From contig JAQTOJ010000039.1 of assembly GCA_028713395.1 (NCBI GenBank), positions 1 through 11,971 of the forward strand: a DNA stretch of 11,971 bases. Reading direction: 5' to 3'. The notes under the pieces are model-generated. The model was not told the DNA's origin. It ran no database searches and saw only the letters and a program-made list of their open reading frames with translations. The stretch's first letter is position 1. Each line of letters starts with the position of its first letter. The position numbers and the translations under genes are program-made. This document shows, in pieces, positions 1-5,966 of this stretch. This DNA is from Dehalococcoidales bacterium (GTDB lineage: Bacteria > Chloroflexota > Dehalococcoidia > Dehalococcoidales > Fen-1064).

Positions 1-2
1 AC

Positions 3-245
3 CGCGCTATCTATTTACTCGAGCTATACGGATTACATCTCGCCGAAGAGCACAACAAACTCATCACAGATAAGATTTGGGAATTGAGAATCGACCGTTA
101 CCGTGTTTTATATTTCCTGTACGATGACCGGCAATTTATCATGGTTCGAGCGTTTATGAAAAAGACGGCTAAAACCCCCGCGCGGGAAATCAGGATCGCC
201 GAAAAAAGATATCTGGATTATATCTCAAGGAGTGAAGGGGCATAA
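3..245 (+). CDS. higB: HigB/Gp49-like (RelE superfamily) toxin, 3' part
   Basis: This is the C-terminal 80 residues of a gene whose start lies before the window; the frame is open from base 3 to the TAA at 243-245. The protein has the pattern of phage-derived Gp49-like/HigB toxins: a WELRIDRYRVLYF stretch (residues 26-38 of the visible part), a short acidic turn, then VRAFMKKTAKTPAREI (48-63), in which the lysine-rich strand and the following helix are typical. Family members are ribosome-dependent or free mRNA interferases that act in the cytoplasm and are neutralised by an HTH antitoxin. The antitoxin gene begins 1 nt after this stop, giving the toxin-first order characteristic of higBA. 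The call rests on sequence style and on the neighbour. The catalytic residues cannot be assigned with certainty and the N-terminus is missing. Confidence 0.8.
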   Translation, partial: RAIYLLELYGLHLAEEHNKLITDKIWELRIDRYRVLYFLYDDRQFIMVRAFMKKTAKTPAREIRIAEKRYLDYISRSEGA

Positions 246-246
246 C

Positions 247-615
247 ATGAAAAAAAACAAAATTCCTGCAGGCTGTGACACATTTGAAGACGTCCTGGCG
301 AATAAATTAAAAGACCCGGAATTCAAAAAAGAATGGGACGCGCTGGAACCCCAGTTTGCCATGGAATGCGCCCTGGTAGAACTGAGAATGCAGTGCCAGG
401 AAACCCAAAAGAAGCTGGCGGATAAAATGGCCACTAAACAGGGGTATATCTCGCGGGTGGAAAGCGGCGCCGTCTCTCCCACCGTCAACTACATCGCTAA
501 AATGGCGGACGCCCTGAATGCAGATGCGGAAATTGTGTTCAGACCTCGCGGCACTAAAAAAGTAATCCGGGCAATATTGGTCAAAGAGAATAAAGAGAAA
601 TACCAAGCGCTCTAA
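247..615 (+). CDS. higA: HigA-like HTH (XRE family) antitoxin
   Basis: This 122-residue protein should bind and neutralise the upstream toxin and repress the shared promoter, as HigA antitoxins do. A Cro/C1-type helix-turn-helix fills roughly residues 42-98. Its core is TQKKLADKMATKQGYISRVE (53-72), with the usual Q-x-x-[IL]-[SA]-R-x-E recognition-helix pattern, and it is followed by SPTVNYIAKMADALNADAEI. The N-terminal 40 residues (DTFEDVLANKLKDPEFKKEW and onwards) match the dimer and toxin-binding extension of this group. The ATG at 247 is preferred over an in-frame GTG at 232, because the GTG overlaps an AAGGAG box while AAGGGG at 235-240 sits 6 nt before the ATG. The gap to the toxin gene is 1 nt, so the two are co-transcribed. 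The stop is 2 bp from the end of the convergent acyl-CoA ligase gene. Confidence 0.85.
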   Translation: MKKNKIPAGCDTFEDVLANKLKDPEFKKEWDALEPQFAMECALVELRMQCQETQKKLADKMATKQGYISRVESGAVSPTVNYIAKMADALNADAEIVFRPRGTKKVIRAILVKENKEKYQAL

Positions 616-617
616 AG

Positions 618-2162
618 TCAGCGGTGCTTCTCTCTCAGCTTCGGCTTCTCAATTTTTCCGGTCGGGTTGCGGGGCACCTTCTCAAAGAAAATACGGCGCG
701 GGCGTTTGTAGTGCGCCAGCTTTTCCGCGCAGTAATCCGCCACTTCCTTTTCCGCCAGCATCACACCGGGTTTGACATCGATGACCGCCGCGCAGATCTC
801 GCCCAACCTCTCATCGGGTATACCGATTACGGCGGCATCGTTGATTTTAGGGTGCGCCCTTAGTGCTTCTTCAATTTCCACCGGGTAAATGTTCTCCCCG
901 CCGGTGATGATCACATCCTTCTTGCGGTCCGTAATCCAGATAAATCCGTCTTTATCCACCCGGGCTATGTCCCCGGTGTACAGCCAACCGTCTTTCAAAG
1001 TCTCGGCGGTTTTTTGCGGATTTTTATAATATTCCCGCATCAAACCCGGACCCTTGATGATGATCTCGCCATTCACGTCCACCGGCACATCTTTCCCTTT
1101 ATCATCGACTATTCTGGCCTGCCAGCCGTAGCCGGCTTTTCCGATCGCCCCCACCTTATGTTCGTTCTCTATGCCGAGGTGAATGCAGCCGGGGCCGGTG
1201 GATTCGCTGAGACCGTAGTTGGTATCATATTGCATCGCCGGAAAATACCGTTTCCAGTGCTTGATCAGGCTGGGCGGCACCGGTTGCGCGCCGATGTGCA
1301 TCAACCGCCATTTAGACAGGTCATAATCCTGTAATTTCAGGTCGCCCCTATCCAGCGCTACCAGTATATCCTGTGCCCACGGCACCAGCAGCCACACGAT
1401 CGTGCCTTTTTCTCTGCTCACGGTCTCTAAAATATATTGCGGACTGATCTCCGTCAGTATTGTCGCTCGACCGCCAACCAGCAGACTGCCGAACCAGTGC
1501 ATCTTGGCGCCGGTATGGTAGAGCGGCGGTATCAGTATAAAATTATCTTGTTTGGTTTGATAATGGTGTTTCTGTTCGACCACGCAGGCAAACTCCATAT
1601 TGGCATGCGTCAGGACAATGGGCTTGGGGTCGCCTGTGGTGCCGGAAGTGAAATACAACCCGCAGACATCTTCTGGGGCGATTCTAACGCTTAAGGGCTG
1701 TGTAGCAGCGCCCGCCAGCAAATCTTCATAGGCATTCATACCGGCAGGCGTCTTTTGCCCCACAAATATAAAATGCTCGATTTTCGGGAGTAAATGGCGT
1801 ATCGCTTCCACCCTCTCCCTGAACTCCTCACTCAGGATCATCACGCGGGCTTCGGAAATATCGGCGCAGTACTTGATTTCCGCGGCGGTGAAGCGGAAGT
1901 TGAGCGGCACTGCCCAGGCGCCGGTGCGGATAATGCCGAAGTAGGCTTCCAGCCAGTTGATGGAATTCATCATCAAATGAATGACTTTATCGCTCTTTTT
2001 TACGCCCAGGCTCTGTAAAGCGTTCGCTACCTTGTTCGCCCGAGCATCGAATTCCCGCCAGGTAATTTCCTTGCGGAGGTTACGACTGGGTTTGAGCTCG
2101 ACCAGTGCACTATCTTCCGGATAAAGACAGGCATTTTCTTTCAGCAGATCCGAAATTAACAT
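618..2162 (-). CDS. AMP-forming acyl-CoA synthetase (ANL superfamily)
   Basis: This 514-residue ligase would adenylate a carboxylic acid with ATP and transfer the acyl group to CoA in the cytoplasm. All ANL core motifs are present: the P-loop TSGTTGDPK (172-180), YGLSEST (316-322), YTGD (395-398), DRKKD with the hinge/ribose region (412-416), GGENIYPVEIE (421-431), and the C-terminal catalytic lysine in PTGKIEK (K503). The length is normal for medium- or long-chain and aryl acyl-CoA ligases, but the substrate cannot be read from sequence. The frame stays open 26 codons further upstream. I chose the ATG at 2162 because MLISDLLKENACLYPED is the usual N-terminus and the upstream extension translates an intergenic repeat. 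It is the last gene of the TRAP operon, 97 nt after dctM, which suggests that it activates the imported acid. Confidence 0.9.
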   Translation of the reverse strand: MLISDLLKENACLYPEDSALVELKPSRNLRKEITWREFDARANKVANALQSLGVKKSDKVIHLMMNSINWLEAYFGIIRTGAWAVPLNFRFTAAEIKYCADISEARVMILSEEFRERVEAIRHLLPKIEHFIFVGQKTPAGMNAYEDLLAGAATQPLSVRIAPEDVCGLYFTSGTTGDPKPIVLTHANMEFACVVEQKHHYQTKQDNFILIPPLYHTGAKMHWFGSLLVGGRATILTEISPQYILETVSREKGTIVWLLVPWAQDILVALDRGDLKLQDYDLSKWRLMHIGAQPVPPSLIKHWKRYFPAMQYDTNYGLSESTGPGCIHLGIENEHKVGAIGKAGYGWQARIVDDKGKDVPVDVNGEIIIKGPGLMREYYKNPQKTAETLKDGWLYTGDIARVDKDGFIWITDRKKDVIITGGENIYPVEIEEALRAHPKINDAAVIGIPDERLGEICAAVIDVKPGVMLAEKEVADYCAEKLAHYKRPRRIFFEKVPRNPTGKIEKPKLREKHR

Positions 2163-2259
2163 TTCATTTGCCTTTTTGTCATTCTGAATGTAAATGAAGA
2201 ATCCGGTTCCCCTTCTCCCCACGAGATTCACAATAACCAAAGGGGGGACTAAACTTGGA
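2163..2259. repeat. Spacer between dctM and acyl-CoA ligase with REP-like repeat
   Basis: This 97-bp gap contains GTCATTCTG (2178-2186) and GAAGAATCC (2196-2204), whose ATTCT and AGAAT arms are complementary. CATTC-t-GAATG at 2180-2190 is also an 11-bp palindrome. The same GTCATTCTG...GAAGAATC frame recurs at 9571-9611, so this is probably a dispersed intergenic repeat and not coding sequence. No terminator is evident, which is consistent with read-through from dctM into the ligase gene. Confidence 0.55.
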
Positions 2260-3564
2260 TTAGTGTCCGGTCAAATTGGGCAAAACGGTCGCGATTTGCG
2301 GTACTACCAGCAAAATGACCGCGGCGACTAACATCGCTATCAAAAAGGGCGTCACGCCTTTGAATATCGTCTCCAGTTTCACATCTTTGGCCACGCCTTT
2401 GACTACGAACACATTGATGCCTACCGGTGGGGTCACCACACCCATTTCCACCACCAGCACGATGATCACGCCGAACCAGATAGGATCGAAGCCCAAAGCC
2501 ATCACCACCGGGAAGATGATCGGCACGGTCAAGGTGATCATCGCCAGCGAGTCCATAAAACAACCGCCGATGAGATAGAGAATAATAATGACCCCCATCA
2601 CCGCCATCGGTGGTAAAGGCAGTCCGCCCACCCAATTGGCCAAAGCCATGGGTATCTGGCTGACCGCCATGAAATGCCCGAAGACAAAAGCCCCGGCCAC
2701 GATCACCATCACCTGGCAGGTGATTTTCAAAGTGTCTTTAATGGCGTAATTGAAACCTTCCCAGTTGAGATTCCGCCTGCCTAATCCCAGTAGTAAGGCC
2801 CCGGCGGCCCCGATGGCGCCCGCCTGCATGGCGCTGAACCAACCCAGGAACATCCCGCCCATGACAATCAAAAATAGCGCCACCATTTCAAACACGCCGG
2901 TTAAACCGATTATTTTTTCTTTGATCGTGGTGGCTTTCCCCGCCGGCGCTAAAGCTGGATTCACGCGGCACATGATCAAAACTACTGCCCCGAAAAGCAC
3001 CGCCAGCATGATACCAGGCAACACCCCGGCTATAAACAGTTTGCCAATGGATTGTTCCGTCATAATGCCGTAAACAATAAAGATGCTGGATGGCGGGATC
3101 ATGATCCCCAGACTGCCCGCGGAAGCCACCACGCCGGTGGCCAGACCGTCATCGTATTTATAGCGTTTCATTTCCGGTAACGCCACCCTGCCCATGGCGG
3201 CGGCGGTGGCGGAGGTCGAGCCGCAGATTGCGGCAAAACCGGCGCAACCGGCAATGGTGGCCAGTGCCAGCCCGCCCTTCATCGAACCGAAAATTTTGTA
3301 GCTGGCATCATAAAGCCTCCGGCTCATCCCTGAAGAATACGCCAGCGCCCCCATCAACATGAAGAACGGGATTACCGTGAGATTATAGGAAGAAAATGTA
3401 TCGAAGAAATCCCTCACCAGCATACTGAAACCGGCGGAGGGATTCACCAGAATACTGAAACCCGTCAGTCCGACAATTGCCATGGAGAAACCCACCGGCA
3501 CCCCCACCAAAAAGAGAAACAGCAACACTCCAACCCCGATCACTCCGATCGTTTGCGGGGTCAT
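2260..3564 (-). CDS. dctM: TRAP transporter large permease (DctM)
   Basis: This 434-residue, strongly hydrophobic protein is the large membrane subunit of a tripartite ATP-independent periplasmic transporter. It forms the sodium-coupled transport pathway for organic acids. Family hallmarks are the N-terminal VGVPVGFSMAIVGLTG (20-35), GSTSATAAAMGRVALPEM (115-132) with the following lysine-rich cytoplasmic turn, ASAGSLGIMIPPSSIFIVYG (147-166), and a C-terminal TPPVGINVF motif. About twelve hydrophobic segments can be traced, and the length is standard for DctM. The start ATG overlaps the dctQ stop in an ATGA (3561-3564), indicating translational coupling. The substrate cannot be determined from this subunit. 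Confidence 0.95.
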   Translation of the reverse strand: MTPQTIGVIGVGVLLFLFLVGVPVGFSMAIVGLTGFSILVNPSAGFSMLVRDFFDTFSSYNLTVIPFFMLMGALAYSSGMSRRLYDASYKIFGSMKGGLALATIAGCAGFAAICGSTSATAAAMGRVALPEMKRYKYDDGLATGVVASAGSLGIMIPPSSIFIVYGIMTEQSIGKLFIAGVLPGIMLAVLFGAVVLIMCRVNPALAPAGKATTIKEKIIGLTGVFEMVALFLIVMGGMFLGWFSAMQAGAIGAAGALLLGLGRRNLNWEGFNYAIKDTLKITCQVMVIVAGAFVFGHFMAVSQIPMALANWVGGLPLPPMAVMGVIIILYLIGGCFMDSLAMITLTVPIIFPVVMALGFDPIWFGVIIVLVVEMGVVTPPVGINVFVVKGVAKDVKLETIFKGVTPFLIAMLVAAVILLVVPQIATVLPNLTGH

Positions 3565-4151
3565 TTCTTCACCACCTTGATCGCCCAGCGTAAAACCTCA
3601 AGGAAAAGGTAGAGACACACCGGCACACAAGCTAACGCGATGCTGTAAACGAACGGGTAAAAAGGGATATGCTGGGTCATGGAAACTTCTTTGCTTTCTC
3701 TCAACTGGTTACCGTAAACTACGCTGTACCAGGCCAGGATTACGAACAATCCCAGCCCCAATAATGAAACAAAGGCCTCGACGGCGCTCTTAAGCCGCTT
3801 CGGAAGTTTATTGATAAAAATATCCACCTGTATATGGGCGCGCTCCACCAGCGTATATCCCATAGCGAAGGCGACCACTACCACCATGATGAAAGAAACG
3901 AATTCCGGGCCGCCCGGTACCGGTGTGTTGAAAATTTTTATGCCGATTACATCAGCCACGCTGATTACCAGCATCGCCACTAACCCGATCCCGCCGACCA
4001 CGGTCGACCAGTTGATCACGTGCTTTAATACCAGTTCCAACCGCTCGATCAGACCCTTCGGTTTAGGCGGCGGAGCTTCATGCTCCTGCGGTGAAAAATC
4101 AGGTACTTCACGCGCCAGATCAAGATCGTTTATTTTGCCGGAGGAGTCCAA
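3561..4151 (-). CDS. dctQ: TRAP transporter small permease (DctQ), TTG start
   Basis: This 196-residue small membrane subunit pairs with DctM. Four hydrophobic segments lie at about residues 48-70, 83-103, 125-147 and 165-187. The family pattern ERAHIQVDIF (103-112) follows the second segment. A polar, proline-rich N-terminal tail of about 45 residues (with PQEHEAPPPKPK) precedes the first segment and is longer than in many DctQ proteins. The gene must start at TTG (4151-4149) or downstream, because an in-frame TAA lies directly before it. A GAGGT box 6 nt upstream supports the TTG. The gene overlaps the end of dctP by 22 bp and dctM by 4 bp, so the three genes are tightly coupled. Confidence 0.92.
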   Translation of the reverse strand: MDSSGKINDLDLAREVPDFSPQEHEAPPPKPKGLIERLELVLKHVINWSTVVGGIGLVAMLVISVADVIGIKIFNTPVPGGPEFVSFIMVVVVAFAMGYTLVERAHIQVDIFINKLPKRLKSAVEAFVSLLGLGLFVILAWYSVVYGNQLRESKEVSMTQHIPFYPFVYSIALACVPVCLYLFLEVLRWAIKVVKK

Positions 4152-5236
4152 TTAGTTACCTCTGTTTCCACATAATTCTTGATCGTTTCGGCTGAAGGCA
4201 CGCGGGTGCTCCAGTATTGGACGCGTTCATTGATGTATTTTTCGTAATCCGCCGCCGGTAAACCTTTGGCGGTTTTGTCGGTAGTATAGGCATCGATGAG
4301 CGGCTTGACCGCGGCCGCCACCCATTTATCCTGTTCCGCTTTGGAAAGGGTAATGATTTCACGCCCGTCACCCAGGCTGTTGAAATAATCGATGCCGGAT
4401 TGGTCGTAATATGTCCACACTTCGGCGTGATTTTTAATGAAGTCCTTGCTGACATCGGTGAAGATTTTCTGGATGTTCGCGGGTAAGGATGCCCATTTTT
4501 CTTTGTTCATGACCACGAACATCATGCTGGTATTACCCACTGCCTGGGAGTTCGTGATATATTTCACGACATCGGCCTGTTTGTAGCTTTTCAGTGATTC
4601 CAGCGTGGAGAAATTACCGTCCACCACGCCCTTGGAAAGTAATTCGTAGGTTTCACCCTGCGTGCCGCCGTAGCCCTGCCCGCCCAATGCCTGGACGATC
4701 TTGGTGCCGACACCGGTGGCCCGGATGACCTTACCTTTCAGGTCTTCCATGGTGCGGATGGGTGTTTTGGTGGTAAAGACCACGTAAGGGCCGGGGGCGT
4801 GGAAATACAGCGGATGCACGTTATCGAATTCCGCCGGTTTGAACTGGTTATAGTAATCGTTGGCAACCATGGTCGCCACGTAGCCGTTCGGATAAGCATG
4901 GGGATAATCGATCAGTTCGGAAGTGGGGAAAACACCCGGCGAATATGCCAGCACCGACATGCCGATATCGCAGATCCCCTGCACCACACCATCGTAGGTC
5001 TTGTTGGCGGCGGCCAACTGTCCCGCCGGGTAATAAGCTATTTTGACCTTGCCGTTGGAACGGTCCTGAATTTCCTGAATCCATTGTTCCGCCAGCACTG
5101 AGTTCAACGAAGTTGCCGGGAAGAAATTATTGTAGGTCAGGTTGTAGACAGTGCCGTCGTCCTTGGTGCAGCCGGAGAGCAGCGCTAAAGGCGCCAGCGA
5201 AAGGATGGCCATGGCAACCAGGAAAAACTTTTTCAC
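4130..5236 (-). CDS. dctP: TRAP transporter solute-binding lipoprotein (DctP)
   Basis: This 368-residue extracytoplasmic receptor captures the ligand and delivers it to DctQM. The N-terminus is a lipoprotein signal: a KK start, a hydrophobic core, and lipobox LLSGC with Cys23 as the lipidation site. The mature part follows the DctP fold, with the ligand-side motif YYPAGQL (68-74), IGMSVLAYSPGVFP (91-104), and DLKGKVIRATGVG (165-177), in which Arg172 is the expected carboxylate-binding arginine. The start is GTG at 5236-5234, with GGAGG 6 nt upstream. An in-frame extension to 5266 adds a charged stretch before the signal peptide and lacks such a box. It is the first gene of the dctPQM-ligase operon. 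The ligand is probably a monocarboxylic or aromatic acid, given the co-transcribed CoA ligase, but that is inference. Confidence 0.95.
   Translation of the reverse strand: MKKFFLVAMAILSLAPLALLSGCTKDDGTVYNLTYNNFFPATSLNSVLAEQWIQEIQDRSNGKVKIAYYPAGQLAAANKTYDGVVQGICDIGMSVLAYSPGVFPTSELIDYPHAYPNGYVATMVANDYYNQFKPAEFDNVHPLYFHAPGPYVVFTTKTPIRTMEDLKGKVIRATGVGTKIVQALGGQGYGGTQGETYELLSKGVVDGNFSTLESLKSYKQADVVKYITNSQAVGNTSMMFVVMNKEKWASLPANIQKIFTDVSKDFIKNHAEVWTYYDQSGIDYFNSLGDGREIITLSKAEQDKWVAAAVKPLIDAYTTDKTAKGLPAADYEKYINERVQYWSTRVPSAETIKNYVETEVTNWTPPAK
4149..4162 (-). promoter_or_regulatory. Ribosome binding site deciding the TTG start of dctQ
   Basis: On the minus strand GAGGT (4162-4158) is followed by 6 nt and then TTG (4151-4149). 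The triplet directly before the TTG is an in-frame TAA, so no upstream start is possible. The site lies inside the last codons of dctP. Confidence 0.65.
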
Positions 5237-5253
5237 CCTTGTCCTCCAATATC

Positions 5254-5289
5254 GTTTCTGAAACAAGAATCCTGCGCTTGCGAGGATTC
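5254..5289 (-). promoter_or_regulatory. Inverted repeats in the dctP leader
   Basis: GAATCCT (5267-5273) and AGGATTC (5283-5289) form a perfect 7-bp stem. An inner CGC-tt-GCG pairing and one bulged base extend it to 10 bp. Beside it GTTTC-t-GAAAC (5254-5264) is a smaller palindrome that ends 7 bp from the Shine-Dalgarno box at 5243-5247. The pair may be an operator or an mRNA hairpin controlling the TRAP operon. No convincing -10/-35 pair was found for this operon. Confidence 0.45.
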
Positions 5290-5359
5290 ATTAGATACGC
5301 CTTCAGACACACTTCTTGATACTTTATCACAGCCCTGCAAGAAGCGTCAAAACGTTGAA

Positions 5360-5380
5360 AGCTATTAGCTGGAAGCTAAC
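5360..5380. repeat. Three tandem AGCTNNN heptads, forming a hairpin
   Basis: AGCTATT-AGCTGGA-AGCTAAC is three consecutive heptamers beginning with AGCT. The second and third also form TTAGCT-gga-AGCTAA (5365-5379), a 6-bp stem with a 3-nt loop. It lies between the TRAP operon leader and the GYD gene end. TGTTC recurs at 5382, 5405 and 5423. Otherwise the 5290-5426 spacer shows nothing I can name. Confidence 0.4.
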
Positions 5381-5426
5381 CTGTTCGGTTCGACACCTTT
5401 GCGCTGTTCGGTAGCTCTGCGATGTT

Positions 5427-5443
5427 CAGCAGCTTGGCTGCTG
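5427..5443 (-). terminator. Possible terminator hairpin after the GYD gene
   Basis: CAGCAGC-ttg-GCTGCTG is a perfect 7-bp stem with a 3-nt loop, beginning 1 nt after the GYD stop codon on the minus strand. No T-run follows, so as a rho-independent terminator it is weak. It may instead protect the 3' end of the mRNA. Confidence 0.35.
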
Positions 5444-5444
5444 T

Positions 5445-5747
5445 TTACCAGGGTGATTGCCGGCTCTTTAGCGCCTCGATCAGGTCATCTATATTGATGG
5501 CCGCCAGCGTCAGCGTCGTGGTCGTCCCCTTGGCGCTCATGCGTATCGCCAGCTTGGCCACCGCTTCGTTATTAGGGGCTTCCAGGATATTCACGAAGTC
5601 GTACTGCCCCAGCAGCGCGTACTGGTCGATGATCTTGGCGCCCATGAATTCGGTCTCTTTATTGATTTCACGCAGGCGTTCCGGCTCTTCCTGGATGGCT
5701 TTGCGCCCGGCGTCTGTCAGCGTGGTCAGCATTACATAGATAGGCAT
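5445..5747 (-). CDS. GYD-domain protein
   Basis: This 100-residue soluble protein is of the GYD family, small ferredoxin-like alpha/beta proteins of unknown biochemical role that are common in anaerobes and archaea. The sequence opens with the strand MPIYVMLTTLTDAGRKAI (1-18). It contains the family motif region LLGQYDFVNILEAPNNEAV (45-63, with GQYD in place of GxYD), then the second half-repeat IRMSAKGTTTTLTLAAINID (68-87). The ATG at 5747 is chosen over a GTG two codons upstream, because AGGGGG sits 5 nt before the ATG and abuts the GTG. The gene is divergent from iorA and has its own promoter. No signal peptide or catalytic residues are visible. A ligand-binding or regulatory role for the neighbouring operon is possible but unproven. 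Confidence 0.88.
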   Translation of the reverse strand: MPIYVMLTTLTDAGRKAIQEEPERLREINKETEFMGAKIIDQYALLGQYDFVNILEAPNNEAVAKLAIRMSAKGTTTTLTLAAINIDDLIEALKSRQSPW

Positions 5748-5779
5748 ATTCACCCCCTGCTTGTCAGTTTGTGATGGAT

Positions 5780-5807
5780 ATTATAGCAGGAAACACGGGG
5801 TAAACAA
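5780..5807 (-). promoter_or_regulatory. Sigma-70-like promoter of the GYD gene
   Basis: On the minus strand TTGTTT (5807-5802), a 16-bp spacer and a perfect TATAAT (5785-5780) face the GYD gene. Transcription would start near 5773, giving a leader of about 26 nt that contains the AGGGGG box. Confidence 0.6.
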
Positions 5808-5845
5808 ACACGAGATTTCTACTGGGCACCCGTATCAGGATGATA

Positions 5846-5881
5846 TAGATAAAGAAAAACGTTAACGTTTTTCTTTATCTA
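5846..5881. repeat. Perfect 36-bp palindrome between divergent promoters
   Basis: The half TAGATAAAGAAAAACGTT (5846-5863) is followed directly by its exact reverse complement (5864-5881), with no spacer and no mismatch. The symmetry stops at 5845/5882. The arms are AT-rich, purine-rich on one side, and the centre is GTTAAC. As RNA it would be a 16-bp stem with a TTAA loop and internal U-tract, which could act as a bidirectional terminator. As DNA it could be a large operator. It lies between the GYD and iorA promoters, 38 bp beyond the GYD -35 box and 45 bp before the iorA -35 region. Confidence 0.85.
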
Positions 5882-5889
5882 GCGTTCCC

Positions 5890-5909
5890 ATTCCGGCGAA
5901 GGCCGGAAT
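5890..5909. repeat. REP-like palindrome, copy 1
   Basis: ATTCCGGC-gaag-GCCGGAAT is a perfect 8-bp stem with a 4-nt loop, preceded by CC and followed by CCAG. It shares the ATTCC...GGAATCCAG frame with the copies at 9670, 9709 and 10221 and is probably a dispersed intergenic element. Confidence 0.7.
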
Positions 5910-5926
5910 CCAGTCAAACAACTGCA

Positions 5927-5956
5927 TTCAACCTCTCTCCCCGCTTATGTTATAAT
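5927..5956 (+). promoter_or_regulatory. Extended -10 promoter of iorA, likely leaderless mRNA
   Basis: TGT-TATAAT (5948-5956) is an extended -10 element with a perfect hexamer. A weak -35 (TTCAAC, 5927-5932) lies 18 bp upstream. The iorA ATG at 5967 is only 10 nt after the hexamer, so the expected start point (about 5963-5967) falls at or a few bases before the ATG. There is no Shine-Dalgarno sequence between them, which fits a leaderless transcript. Confidence 0.65.
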
Positions 5957-5966
5957 TTTCGGTAAT

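Noticed and set aside
2163..2240. N-terminal extension of the acyl-CoA ligase to an upstream start
   Set aside because: The 26 extra residues translate an intergenic repeat, and the protein family normally begins at MLISDLLKEN; the start at 2162 is kept.
2249..2635. 128-residue open frame on the minus strand
   Set aside because: It lies wholly across the C-terminal part of dctM in another frame and has a repetitive Gly/Arg/Asp composition typical of an out-of-frame shadow.
5237..5266. Earlier start for DctP
   Set aside because: The extension is positively charged, covers the GGAGG ribosome binding site and has none of its own; the GTG at 5236 is well spaced.
5843..5912. Att site or CRISPR-like repeat in the GYD-iorA region
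   Set aside because: There is one palindrome and one hairpin, with no repeat-spacer periodicity and no integrase or cas gene nearby.
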